Shown: positions 36,094 through 44,479 of the stretch, in pieces | Layout: each line of letters begins with the position of its first letter | Position numbering within the stretch: position 1 is the first letter of the stretch | Source: an uncultured Rhodopila sp. | Lineage (GTDB): Bacteria; Pseudomonadota; Alphaproteobacteria; Acetobacterales; Acetobacteraceae | Direction of reading: 5' to 3' | Length of the DNA: 64,000 nt | NCBI GenBank assembly: GCA_903932145.1 | Contig: CAIZFE010000015.1 | Span: 1-64,000, forward strand | Position numbers and translations under genes: made by a program | The notes under the pieces: model-generated | Told to the model about the DNA's origin: nothing | Seen by the model: only the letters and a program-made list of their open reading frames with translations | Database searches by the model: none

Positions 36094-37107
36094 ATGACAG
36101 AATTCCGGACCCAACGCGTATCCCGGCGCACGATTGGCAAAGCCCTGGTGAGCACGTTGTTCGCCGGTGCGGCGGCATCAATCACCAGTCCCGCTCGGGC
36201 TGACGATGTCTATCCAACGAAGGCCTTGACGATGATCGTGCCCTTTGCCGCCGGCGGGTCGGCGGACGTGTATGGCCGGCTTCTGGCACAGCAACTCAAT
36301 GCCGCGACCGGGCAGGCGTTCATCGTGGAGGACCGGCCCGGCGCCGGTGCCATCATCGGGTCGCAGGCGGCGGCCATCAGCCGTCCAGACGGTTATACGC
36401 TGCTCGTGGTCTCCAACACCCACACGGTGAACGAGACGCTGTTCGCGAAGAAACCGTATAAACTGATGACCAATTTCGTCCCGGTCGCGCCAATCAACGC
36501 ATCAGATCTGGTTCTGGTCACTCGGCCGGACCTCGGCATCAAGACCCTTGCGGACCTGATCAAGTTGGCCAAAGAAAAGCCCGGCGCGTTGTCATTCGCT
36601 TCCTCCGGGCCGGGCACCCCGTACCATATGGCCGGCGAGTTGTTCAAGCAGATGGCCGGGATCGACATCACCCATGTGCCGTTCAAAGGCAGTTCGGAAG
36701 CCCGCATCGATGTCATGGGCGGTCAGGTCGATATGATGTTCGATGCGACCACGACGATGCTGGGCCTGATCAAGTCCGGCAAAGTCACGGGCATCGCCAC
36801 TACCGGCACGACCCGCTCCGCGGTGTTGCCGGATCTGCCCACGATGGCGGACGCCGGTGTTCCGGGATACGAAGCGGTGATCTGGCTGGGTATCGTGGCA
36901 CCGAAAGGCACCCCGGACTCGGTCGTCGCGACGCTCAACGCGCTGATCACCACCATCGATCAGAAGCCCGATGTGCAGGCGGCGTGGGAGAAGCAAGGCG
37001 CGGTGCCGGTGATCATGACCCCGGGGCAATTCACAGCCTTCATCGAAGCCGACATCGTGAAATGGGCCAAGGTCGTTGAGATCTCGGGCGCCCGTGTCAA
37101 CAACTGA
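36094..37107 (+). CDS. tctC: Tripartite tricarboxylate transporter binding protein (TctC/Bug)
   Basis: A 337-residue periplasmic binding protein of the Bug/TctC family. The leader has twin arginines (RVSRRTIGKALVSTLFAG), cleavage likely after SPARA. The mature part starts YPTKALTMIVPFAAGGSADVYGRLLAQQL and contains the family-wide VEDRPGAGAIIGSQAAA and FASSGPGTPYHMAGELFK. It captures carboxylates for TctAB. The frame is open from a GTG at 36043 overlapping the FAH stop; ATG at 36094 gives the normal signal peptide. Here tctC is separated from tctB by a ModA-like gene. Confidence 0.92.
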   Translation: MTEFRTQRVSRRTIGKALVSTLFAGAAASITSPARADDVYPTKALTMIVPFAAGGSADVYGRLLAQQLNAATGQAFIVEDRPGAGAIIGSQAAAISRPDGYTLLVVSNTHTVNETLFAKKPYKLMTNFVPVAPINASDLVLVTRPDLGIKTLADLIKLAKEKPGALSFASSGPGTPYHMAGELFKQMAGIDITHVPFKGSSEARIDVMGGQVDMMFDATTTMLGLIKSGKVTGIATTGTTRSAVLPDLPTMADAGVPGYEAVIWLGIVAPKGTPDSVVATLNALITTIDQKPDVQAAWEKQGAVPVIMTPGQFTAFIEADIVKWAKVVEISGARVNN

Positions 37108-37123
37108 CCTGCCAGGAAATGCC

Positions 37124-37819
37124 ATGACGCTGCATCTTTTGGGGGCGGGCGCATCCAAGGGCCTCGTCACCGATCTTCAGGCGGGTTTCACAGCCGAAAC
37201 CGGCATCGATGTCGCGACATATTTCAATGCCGTCGGGGCGATCCGTGACAAATTCCTGGCCGCCGAACCCTGCGATGTCGTCATCCTGTCCGCGGCCTTG
37301 CTGGATGACCTCGCCGCACGCGGACTCTTGCTGACCGGGTCCATCGCTCCGATTGGCACGGTGCGCACCGGTGTCGCGGTCCCGGCCGGACACCCCGCAC
37401 CGGCCATCGCCACCGGGGACAACCTGCGGGCCGCGCTGTTGGCGTCGCGCGGCATCTATGTACCGGACCTTCAGGGTTCGACCGCCGGTGTTCACGTCAT
37501 GCGCGTGTTGCGGGCCCTGGGCATCGACCAGACCATAGCGCCCTATCTGCGCCCGTTTCCCAATGGCGCCATAGCGATGAAGCATCTTGCCGCGGCTGCA
37601 GAAGAAAATCCCATCGGCCTGACCCAGATCACCGAGATCAAATACAGCCCCGGTCTGACGTTGCTCGGGCCGTTACCGGAAGCCCACGGCCTTTCCACGC
37701 TTTATGCCGCCGCCGTCGCGGCCCGCACAGCGCAGCCTGACGCGGCGCTGGCACTCGTCGCCCTGCTGACGGGCCCGGGTTCCCGGGACCTGCGCGCGGC
37801 CAGCGGATTCGAGAGCTGA
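37124..37819 (+). CDS. ModA-like substrate-binding domain protein without signal peptide
   Basis: A 231-residue protein with the pattern of molybdate/sulfate binding proteins: LHLLGAGASKGLVTDLQAGFTAETGIDV, then IRDKFLAAEPCDVVILSAALLDDL, and DLQGSTAGVHVMRVLRALGI. ModA proteins are normally exported, but this one starts directly at MTLHLLGAGASKG with AGGAAA upstream, and the extra 16 open codons in front (to 37076) are not a signal sequence. It may be a cytoplasmic ligand sensor or an enzyme-associated binding domain. It lies in an overlapping operon between tctC and tctB, whose start overlaps its stop. Confidence 0.75.
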   Translation: MTLHLLGAGASKGLVTDLQAGFTAETGIDVATYFNAVGAIRDKFLAAEPCDVVILSAALLDDLAARGLLLTGSIAPIGTVRTGVAVPAGHPAPAIATGDNLRAALLASRGIYVPDLQGSTAGVHVMRVLRALGIDQTIAPYLRPFPNGAIAMKHLAAAAEENPIGLTQITEIKYSPGLTLLGPLPEAHGLSTLYAAAVAARTAQPDAALALVALLTGPGSRDLRAASGFES

Positions 37820-38277
37820 TGATGCGACGCGTCAACGTCAAGGATTGCGTTGGCGGCGCCCTGGTTCTGTTGCTGGGCATCGGCGCCGCCGCGCAAGCAT
37901 CGCACTACGAGCTTGGTACGTTGCGCCGGATGGGACCGGGCTATTTCCCGCTGGCATTGGGCGTTATTTTGGCGGTGACCGGCGCGCTGATCATGCTCGC
38001 CAGCGTCGGTAGCGCGCCGGCCGTGGCACCGATCCGCCAGCGGCCGGAGTGGCGGGGTTGGTTCTGCATCTGCGCCAGCATGGTCGCGTTCGCGGTGGTT
38101 GGTCTCTATGGCGGCCTTCTGCCGGCCACCTTTGCGTGCGTGTTCGTCGCCGCCCTCGGCGATCGTCAGAATTCGCTGGCGGTGTCGGCGGTTTTGGCAG
38201 CAGCGATGACGTTGGTGTGCGTGGCCGTGTTCTGGGGGCTGCTCGGGGTCAACCTGCCGCTGTTCGGTTGGGGTTGA
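37819..38277 (+). CDS. tctB: Tripartite tricarboxylate transporter small membrane subunit (TctB)
   Basis: A 152-residue membrane protein with four hydrophobic helices. VGGALVLLLGIGAAAQASHYELGTLRRMGPGYFPLALGVILAVTGALIML is the diagnostic TctB start, including the MGPGYFP motif. It pairs with TctA in the inner membrane. The ATG shares a base with the preceding stop, and tctA follows after 4 bases. Confidence 0.9.
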   Translation: MMRRVNVKDCVGGALVLLLGIGAAAQASHYELGTLRRMGPGYFPLALGVILAVTGALIMLASVGSAPAVAPIRQRPEWRGWFCICASMVAFAVVGLYGGLLPATFACVFVAALGDRQNSLAVSAVLAAAMTLVCVAVFWGLLGVNLPLFGWG

Positions 38278-38281
38278 GGCC

Positions 38282-39823
38282 ATGATCGAACAATCGCTTA
38301 TTGATCTATGGCACGGCTTCGGCATCGCCTTGGAACCCGGCAACCTGATGTGGTCGTTCATCGGGGTGTTGATCGGCAACCTGATCGGTGTGCTGCCGGG
38401 AATGGGGGCGATTTCCGCCATCTCCATGTTGTTGCCGCTGACCTACGCCATGCATCCGGTGCCGGCGATCCTGATGCTGGCAGGCATCTTTTACGGATCG
38501 CAATACGGCGGCGCGCTGGGTGCCATCCTGCTCAACCTGCCTTGCCACCCGCCGCACGCGGTCACCTGCCTGGACGGCTACCCGATGACCCGGCAGGGCA
38601 AAGCCGGCACCGCGCTTGGCATTACCATGCTGTGTTCGTTCTTCGCGGCCTCGGTCGGCATCATCGTCATGATCGTGGCATCGCCGTTACTAGTACAGAT
38701 TTCGTTCAAGTTCGGGCCGCCGGAGATTTTCTCCATCATGCTGGTGGGTTTGCTTGCCGGGGCCACGATGTCGCGCGGATCGCCGCTGAAAGGTGTCGCG
38801 ATGACCGTGATCGGCCTGCTGCTGGGCGTCGCGGGGACGGACGTGCTGACCGGCACGCAGCGGTTCACCTTTGGCGTCACCGACCTGGGTGACGGCGTCG
38901 AACTTGTGGCGCTGGCGCTGGGATTGTTCGGCGTTGCCGAGTTCCTGCGGAACGTCAATCGCATGGACGCCATCAGCGTGCCGCTGAAGATGAGTATGCG
39001 CGACATGCGGCCATCCCGAGCGGACCTGCGCCAGGCGTTTCCGGCCATGTTGCGGGGCACCGCGATCGGCACCTTGTTTGGTGCCGTCCCGGGCACCGGA
39101 CCAACGATCACCACGTTCATCGCCTATGCCCTGGAACGTAAAATCGCCCGGGATCCCTCGCGTTTCGGTCATGGGGCGATCGAGGGTGTAGCCGCGCCCG
39201 AGGCTGCCTCCCACTCCAAGACCCAGGTCGATTTCATTCCGACCATGAGCCTGGGGATCCCCGGCGATCCGGTGATGGCGCTGATCCTGGGCGCGCTGCT
39301 GATCCAGGGCATTCAGCCCGGGCCGCAACTGATGACCGAACATGCCGATTTGTTCTGGGGTTTAATCGCCAGCTTTTGGATCGGCAACGTGTTGCTGATG
39401 GTGCTGAATGTGCCGCTGATCGGGCTGTGGGTGAAGCTTCTGGCGGTGCCTTACCGGTTCTTGTTTCCGTCAGCTTTGTTCTTCATTGCGATCGGTGTTT
39501 ACAGCACAAAGAGCAACCTGTTCGAGGTATGGGAGGTGCTGGCCTTCGGCATTGCCGGCGCCGTGTTCGCGGCACTCGATTTCTCGGTGGCGCCGGTGCT
39601 GCTGGGCTTCGTGCTGGGGCCGATGGTCGAGGACAATTTCCGCCGGACGCTGCTGCTGTCACATGGCGATGCCATGGTGTTTGTGCAGCACCCGATCAGT
39701 GCAGGTTTTATCGGCATAAGTGTGTTGCTGATCTCAGTCAGGCTCTACATCTGGCTGGCTGCGCGGCGGCGCGGTGTTCCCGACCGGGTTGAGGCGTTGG
39801 TAGCGGGTTTGCCGCCGGGTTAA
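38282..39823 (+). CDS. tctA: Tripartite tricarboxylate transporter large permease (TctA)
   Basis: A 513-residue permease with about 12 helices, normal length. The two glycine-proline signatures are seen: GVLPGMGAISAISMLLPLTYAM near residue 38 and GAVPGTGPTITTFIAYALERK near 265, plus SLGIPGDPVMALILGALLIQGIQPGP. It uses the proton or sodium gradient to import the ligand delivered by TctC. Substrate probably a di- or tricarboxylate or an aromatic acid, judged by the nearby hydrolases. Confidence 0.95.
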   Translation: MIEQSLIDLWHGFGIALEPGNLMWSFIGVLIGNLIGVLPGMGAISAISMLLPLTYAMHPVPAILMLAGIFYGSQYGGALGAILLNLPCHPPHAVTCLDGYPMTRQGKAGTALGITMLCSFFAASVGIIVMIVASPLLVQISFKFGPPEIFSIMLVGLLAGATMSRGSPLKGVAMTVIGLLLGVAGTDVLTGTQRFTFGVTDLGDGVELVALALGLFGVAEFLRNVNRMDAISVPLKMSMRDMRPSRADLRQAFPAMLRGTAIGTLFGAVPGTGPTITTFIAYALERKIARDPSRFGHGAIEGVAAPEAASHSKTQVDFIPTMSLGIPGDPVMALILGALLIQGIQPGPQLMTEHADLFWGLIASFWIGNVLLMVLNVPLIGLWVKLLAVPYRFLFPSALFFIAIGVYSTKSNLFEVWEVLAFGIAGAVFAALDFSVAPVLLGFVLGPMVEDNFRRTLLLSHGDAMVFVQHPISAGFIGISVLLISVRLYIWLAARRRGVPDRVEALVAGLPPG

Positions 39824-39889
39824 CGGGTGAACTTGGCATCCGGCGCCGGGCGGGAGAGAATGGCCGCAACCAAACAAGGAAGCGCCCGC

Positions 39890-40930
39890 ATGAGCAGCAC
39901 CACAACCACCCACAGCCCGTACCTGCCGGTCCGCAACGATTGGCTGGCCCGTCGCACCGAAACGATCCTGGAACCCGAACTGCCGATCGTCGATCCGCAT
40001 CACCATCTTTGGGAGCGGCCGGACTGGCTGTACATGCTCGACGACCTGCTGGCCGACACCAACAGCGGCCACAACATCGTCGGCACCGTGTTCGTGCAGT
40101 GCCGGTCGATGCATCGCGCCTCGGGGCCGGAGGCGTTCAAGCCGGTGGGTGAAACCGAGTTCGTCAACGGCGTCGCGGCCATGAGCGCGTCCGGCGGCTA
40201 TGGCGCGACGAAAATCTGCGCCGGCATCGTCGGCCATGTCGATTTGCGTAACGGCGATAAATCCCGCGAGGTGCTGGAGGCGCATATCCGAGCGGGAGGC
40301 GGGCGTTTCCGCGGTATCCGGCACATCACGGCGTATGACCCCGATCCGACCCTGATGAACCCGGCTTACGCACCTCCGCCCCGGTTGATGTATGATGAGA
40401 CATTCCGAAAAGGATTCGCCTGTCTGGCGCCGTTGAATTTGTCCTTCGATGCGTGGTTGTACCATCCTCAGATCGGCGACCTGACGGCACTGGCTCAGGC
40501 GTTTCCCGGCACGACGATCTGCCTGAACCACGTCGGCGGTCCACTGGCGATCGGCGTTTACGAAGGCAAGCGCGCCGAGGTTTTCGGGGAATGGTCCGCG
40601 TCCATCAAAGCCCTGTCCGCCTGCCCGAACGTCGTTGTGAAACTCGGTGGCATGGCGATGCGGATCAACGGCTGGGATTTCCATACCAAAGCCGAACCGC
40701 CGTCGTCCGAGGACCTGGCCGCCGCCTGGAAGCCTTACGTCGATACCTGCATCGAGGCGTTCGGTGCGTCGCGCTGCATGTTTGAGAGCAATTTTCCTGT
40801 GGATAAAGGATCTTACGGCTACGCAGCGTTCTGGAATGCGTGCAAGATATTGGCGAAAGAGGCCTCGACATCGGAAAAAACCGACCTGTTCAGCGGCACC
40901 GCGTCACGTTTCTACCGGCTTGGGATATAG
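39890..40930 (+). CDS. Amidohydrolase family 2 protein
   Basis: A 346-residue TIM-barrel metal hydrolase. The metal-binding start is LPIVDPHHHLWERPDW, and FESNFPVDKGSYGY near the C-terminus carries the late metal-binding aspartate region. This family includes lactonases (LigI-like) and decarboxylases. Start at 39890 has AAGGAA upstream; ATG at 39860 is an alternative. It is 66 bases after tctA and 8 bases ahead of the metallo-hydrolase, so it probably acts on the transported compound. Confidence 0.87.
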   Translation: MSSTTTTHSPYLPVRNDWLARRTETILEPELPIVDPHHHLWERPDWLYMLDDLLADTNSGHNIVGTVFVQCRSMHRASGPEAFKPVGETEFVNGVAAMSASGGYGATKICAGIVGHVDLRNGDKSREVLEAHIRAGGGRFRGIRHITAYDPDPTLMNPAYAPPPRLMYDETFRKGFACLAPLNLSFDAWLYHPQIGDLTALAQAFPGTTICLNHVGGPLAIGVYEGKRAEVFGEWSASIKALSACPNVVVKLGGMAMRINGWDFHTKAEPPSSEDLAAAWKPYVDTCIEAFGASRCMFESNFPVDKGSYGYAAFWNACKILAKEASTSEKTDLFSGTASRFYRLGI

Positions 40931-40938
40931 GAGAACAC

Positions 40939-41808
40939 ATGCGACAGATACAAATCGGCGACGTCACGATCACCAGCATCGTCGAACGCGCGGGTCCGTG
41001 GCGCACGCCGGCCGCCATGTTCCCGGCTTACGACGAGGCGATCGGTGCCGAACATCTGAAGACTCTCGACCCCGAGGTGTTCGAATCGGTCACCGGCATG
41101 ATGTACATCACCTATCAGACCTTCGTCGTGCGCACCCCGCACCACACGATCCTGGTCGATACCTGCACCGGTGAGGACAAGGGCTATCCGCCGCCGATGG
41201 ATTTCCCCAAGCAGCGTTACCTGAATGAATTCAGGCACGCCGGGCTGTCGTTCGACAAGATCGACTATGTGTTCTGCACCCATCTGCACATCGATCACTG
41301 CGGCTGGAACACCGTGTTGCGGGACGGCCGCTGGGTGCCCACCTTCCCGAACGCGAAATACGTGTTCCACAAGCGCGAATACGCGGCGTGGGAGCAAGCG
41401 ACGAAAGAAGGCCTGCAACCCCCCGGCAATGTTTGGAAGTATAATTGCGAGCCGATTGTCGAAGCCGGTCAGGCTTTGCTGGTCGATGACGACTTTATGC
41501 TCGACGATACGGTTTGGCTGACGCCGACGCCGGGCCACTCGCCGTGCCATTGTTGCGTGAATATCAAGTCGGGCGGCCAGCGTGCCGTGGTGACCGGCGA
41601 CCTGATGCACCACGCGCTGCAATGCCGGGAGCCGTCCTGGTCCACGATCTTCGACTGGGATGCGAAGGAAGCAGAGAAATCGCGCCGGTCGTTCCTGGGG
41701 GATATCGCCGGAACTGGAACGTTCGTGCTGCCGATCCACTTTCCGAACCCGACCGTAGGGCTTGTCGAGGTAAGGGGGGATGCGTTCGACTACAAATTCG
41801 TGCGGTAG
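40939..41808 (+). CDS. Metallo-beta-lactamase fold hydrolase
   Basis: A 289-residue MBL-fold enzyme. Zinc motif HLHIDH (H115, H117, D119, H120) followed by CGWN, with later metal-binding HSPCH (TPGHSPCHCC) and VVTGDLMHH, ending in PIHFPNPTVG. The long-range pattern resembles lactonases (AiiA-like) and other carboxylic ester hydrolases. AGGAG is directly upstream of ATG at 40939. Last gene of the cluster starting at 35162; a large inverted repeat follows. Confidence 0.88.
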   Translation: MRQIQIGDVTITSIVERAGPWRTPAAMFPAYDEAIGAEHLKTLDPEVFESVTGMMYITYQTFVVRTPHHTILVDTCTGEDKGYPPPMDFPKQRYLNEFRHAGLSFDKIDYVFCTHLHIDHCGWNTVLRDGRWVPTFPNAKYVFHKREYAAWEQATKEGLQPPGNVWKYNCEPIVEAGQALLVDDDFMLDDTVWLTPTPGHSPCHCCVNIKSGGQRAVVTGDLMHHALQCREPSWSTIFDWDAKEAEKSRRSFLGDIAGTGTFVLPIHFPNPTVGLVEVRGDAFDYKFVR

Positions 41809-41890
41809 ATTGTCCTTGGTGGCGTCAAAGCGGGTGATCACCCTGGAATTGGCGATACCGCATGATCGGCGTGGCCGGGTTGGACCCGTA

Positions 41891-42061
41891 GGCATCAGGA
41901 TAAGGGTCAAGTGGCGAGGATTTGCCCATTCGTCACGGCCGGGCTTGTCCCGGCCTCCCGGGACTTCCTGTGCCGCGCCAAGCAAAGTCGTGGGTGACCG
42001 GGCCAAGCCCGGCCGTGACGAATGGGCAAATCCTCGCCACCCGACGGCTTATCCTGATGCC
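41891..42061. repeat. 171-bp inverted repeat (REPIN/MITE-like element c)
   Basis: Left arm 41891-41947 and right arm 42004-42061 are reverse complements, perfect over 37 bp (41911-41947 with 42004-42040) and over an outer 14 bp (41891-41904 with 42048-42061), with a short mismatched part between. The inner parts contain the CGTCACGGCCGGGCTTG motif of the dispersed REP-like family. It lies between the MBL-fold gene and nhaA and contains no gene. No target-site duplication was recognised. Confidence 0.85.
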
Positions 42062-42062
42062 T

Positions 42063-42146
42063 ATAGGGCTGCGTCGACACATGACGAGAGAGTAAGGCCC
42101 TATCCGGGCCGTCTATCGCGGCACAATCACCGGCACAGGTGGCCGG
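42063..42146 (+). ncRNA. Structured leader upstream of nhaA, candidate riboswitch
   Basis: ATAGGGC (42063-42069) pairs with GCCCTAT (42097-42103) to close a domain that holds an inner stem CGTC (42072-42075) / GACG (42083-42086) and an unpaired purine-rich GAGAGAGTAAG. A competing hairpin GGCCC/GGGCC (42096-42110) and a CCGGC/GCCGG hairpin (42130-42146) lie closer to the start. Known nhaA-I and nhaA-II RNA motifs upstream of such genes sense Li+/Na+. I could not test the match to either consensus. Confidence 0.45.
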
Positions 42147-42159
42147 GACACAACCGACC

Positions 42160-43365
42160 ATGACGATCGGGGACCAAAAGAAAACCGCCAAACCCGGGAT
42201 TAGAGCCTACGCCGCGCTGCTGGCATTTTTGCGCAGCCAGACGGCTGGTGGATTGGCGCTGATCGCGGCGGCGGTGATCGCACTGATTTGGTCGAACGAT
42301 ACGGGCGCCGATAACTACTTCCACCTGATAGCATTCCCCATCGGTATCCTGCCCGTTGACGGCTGGATCAACGATGGCCTGATGGCGGTATTTTTCCTCG
42401 TCGTGGGTCTGGAAATCCGCCGCGAGATAACCGATGGCCAATTGTCCTCGCGTCAGCAAATCGCCGCGCCCGGGCTGGCCGCACTCGGCGGCATGATCGT
42501 GCCTGCGCTGATCTTCGCCGGCTTCAACCATGCCGACCCCGATCGCCTGAGGGGCTGGGCGGTGCCGGTGGCGACCGATATTGCCTTCGCCCTGGCCGCG
42601 TTATCAGTACTTGGCCGCAAGATCCCGGTACAATTGAAAGTGTTTCTCACGGCACTGGCTATCATTGACGACCTCGGCGCCATCCTGATCATTGCCCTGT
42701 TCTATACCGCTCGGCTTGATATCCCCGCGTTACTGTCTGCCTGCGCGGTTTGCGCGGCGTTGTACGGGCTCAACCGAGCGGGCGTGCGCGCGGTGTGGAC
42801 ATATGGATTGGGAGGTATCCTGCTGTGGGCCTGCGTGCTGCGGTCCGGCGTGCATCCGACCATTGCCGGCGTGGCGCTCGCCTTCGTGGTGCCAATGGAC
42901 GACACGGGGCACCGCATAGAGGCCGGCCTCGCCCGTTGGGTCACATGGCTTGTGCTGCCGCTGTTCGGGCTGGCCAACGCCGGCCTCAGGCTTGGTGGAA
43001 TCACTGCGCCGGATTTTACCACACCGGTCATGCTTGGCATCGTATTTGGACTCGTCATCGGCAAGCCGGCTGGCGTGTTCGGCGCCACCTGGCTATCGAT
43101 CCGGCTGGGCTGGACCCGCAAGCCATCGGGGTTGACGTGGTCTCAGCTTTTCGGCGCGGCGATCCTCTGCGGCATCGGCTTCACCATGAGCCTGTTCATC
43201 GGCGATCTGGGTTTCCACGGCAGCCCCATCCAGGCGGAGGTGAAGCTGGCCGTGTTCACCGGTTCGTTGATCGCGGCCGTCCTCGGCATAACATTTCTGG
43301 CGATCAGGCGCCGTTCCAAGGTCCATCCGAATGGACGTTTTAGCGAGCCTCTCCCGAAAAACTGA
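42160..43365 (+). CDS. nhaA: Na+/H+ antiporter NhaA
   Basis: A 401-residue inner-membrane antiporter exchanging Na+ or Li+ for protons, close to the E. coli length of 388. FLRSQTAGGLALIAAAVIALIWSN, NDGLMAVFFLVVGLEIRREI and the ion-binding DD pair in LAIIDDLGAILIIALFYT are diagnostic; the C-terminal part has GIGFTMSLFIGDLGF. ATG at 42160 was preferred over GTG at 42139 although neither has a strong ribosome site, which would suit leader control. Its last 26 bases overlap the convergent aldo/keto reductase gene. Confidence 0.95.
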   Translation: MTIGDQKKTAKPGIRAYAALLAFLRSQTAGGLALIAAAVIALIWSNDTGADNYFHLIAFPIGILPVDGWINDGLMAVFFLVVGLEIRREITDGQLSSRQQIAAPGLAALGGMIVPALIFAGFNHADPDRLRGWAVPVATDIAFALAALSVLGRKIPVQLKVFLTALAIIDDLGAILIIALFYTARLDIPALLSACAVCAALYGLNRAGVRAVWTYGLGGILLWACVLRSGVHPTIAGVALAFVVPMDDTGHRIEAGLARWVTWLVLPLFGLANAGLRLGGITAPDFTTPVMLGIVFGLVIGKPAGVFGATWLSIRLGWTRKPSGLTWSQLFGAAILCGIGFTMSLFIGDLGFHGSPIQAEVKLAVFTGSLIAAVLGITFLAIRRRSKVHPNGRFSEPLPKN

Positions 43366-44338
43366 TCGTCAGCGCGTTCAACCGGTCCAGCGCCGCCGGC
43401 GACAGCGGGCCTTTCAGCACGGCGGTAAGACTGGCCTCGAATTCCTCGATGGTTGCCATGCCGACCAGAATGGTGCCCATGGCAGGGTGGCTTATCGCGA
43501 AACGAGTCGCCGCCTCGGCAAGGCTGGATGCGAAGCCCTCCGTCACCAGCGGCATCAGACGGCGGGCGCGCTCCAGATCCATCTCGTAGCTGTGGGCAGA
43601 GCCGATCGGTTCCGGAGGCGCACTGGCCGTCGGATGGCGTTCGGCTGAGCCGGTCAACGCGCCCGCCGCCAGGACGCGAATACCGACGACGCCAACACCG
43701 GCCTTCCGCGTGTGGTCGAACAAACGGCCGTAGTCCTGCGCCGGATAGTGCGGCGGCAGCGCCGTCGCGGCCGAGGCGTTCAGCATGTTGTAGCTGACCT
43801 GCGCGCTGTCGATGACTTCGGTATCGATGATCTGGTGCAGGGCCGCGGTGTCGCCGATCGCGGTAATGCCGAGGAAGCGCGTCTTGCCGGCCGACCGCAA
43901 CGCTTCGAAGGCCGGAACGACTTCGCCCAGCACCTGCGCGACGCTGAGCGTTTCGCCGCCACCGTTCAGGGTGATGGGATTGTGCAGATGAAAGATATCG
44001 ACGTGGTCCATCTTCAGGCGGCTCAGGCTGCCGTCCATGGAGTCGGCAATCGTCTTCGCGATGGCGCCGAAATTCTCCGAGGGGACACGAACTTTCGTGC
44101 CCACGGCGATGCCGGCCGGCTTGCGCGCGCCCATGATGCGACCGAGATTCGTTTCGGACACGCCGTTTCCGTATTGCACGGCCGTATCGAAGTAGTTGAT
44201 GCCCGCGTCCAGTGCCAAACCAATCGCCCGGTCCTGGTCGGCGGCGGAACCGCGCACCATCAGGCCGCCGACCGCGCCGCAGCCAAAGCCCAGAATTGAA
44301 AGTCGTAGGCCAGAGCGGCCGTAAATGCGTGTTTCCAT
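43340..44338 (-). CDS. Aldo/keto reductase
   Basis: A 332-residue NADPH-dependent AKR. Catalytic segment DAGINYFDTAVQYGNGVSE carries the Asp and Tyr, GTKVRVPSENFG holds the catalytic Lys region, DHVDIFHLHNP the His region, and a shortened C-terminal cofactor loop follows. The GSAADQDRAIGLALDAG block fits the L-fucose/D-threo-aldose-type reductases. It overlaps the convergent nhaA end by 26 bases. Substrate unknown. Confidence 0.87.
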   Translation of the reverse strand: METRIYGRSGLRLSILGFGCGAVGGLMVRGSAADQDRAIGLALDAGINYFDTAVQYGNGVSETNLGRIMGARKPAGIAVGTKVRVPSENFGAIAKTIADSMDGSLSRLKMDHVDIFHLHNPITLNGGGETLSVAQVLGEVVPAFEALRSAGKTRFLGITAIGDTAALHQIIDTEVIDSAQVSYNMLNASAATALPPHYPAQDYGRLFDHTRKAGVGVVGIRVLAAGALTGSAERHPTASAPPEPIGSAHSYEMDLERARRLMPLVTEGFASSLAEAATRFAISHPAMGTILVGMATIEEFEASLTAVLKGPLSPAALDRLNALTISFSGEAR

Positions 44339-44418
44339 GGATCGAGGTCTCCTTGGTTGTTACTCCGTCATGACTTGGTTCATCGGGCCACTTATGCCAG
44401 GACAATGCCGGGATAGGT

Positions 44419-44437
44419 GGCCCGGACAAGCCGGGCC
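44419..44437. repeat. REP-like palindrome copy d
   Basis: Exact reverse complement of the 19-mer at 18355-18373: GGCCCGGACAAGCCGGGCC. Further pieces CAATGCCGGG and TTGTTGCCGGGCCATGACG flank it, so the element spans roughly 44402-44467, between two minus-strand genes. Confidence 0.7.
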
Positions 44438-44479
44438 AGGACGGGAAAATTGTTGCCGGGCCATGACGAGGCCGTTGGT

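Noticed and set aside
41907-42191. Open frames across the large inverted repeat.
   Set aside because: They are a by-product of the GC-rich repeat arms and have no ribosome sites or family features.
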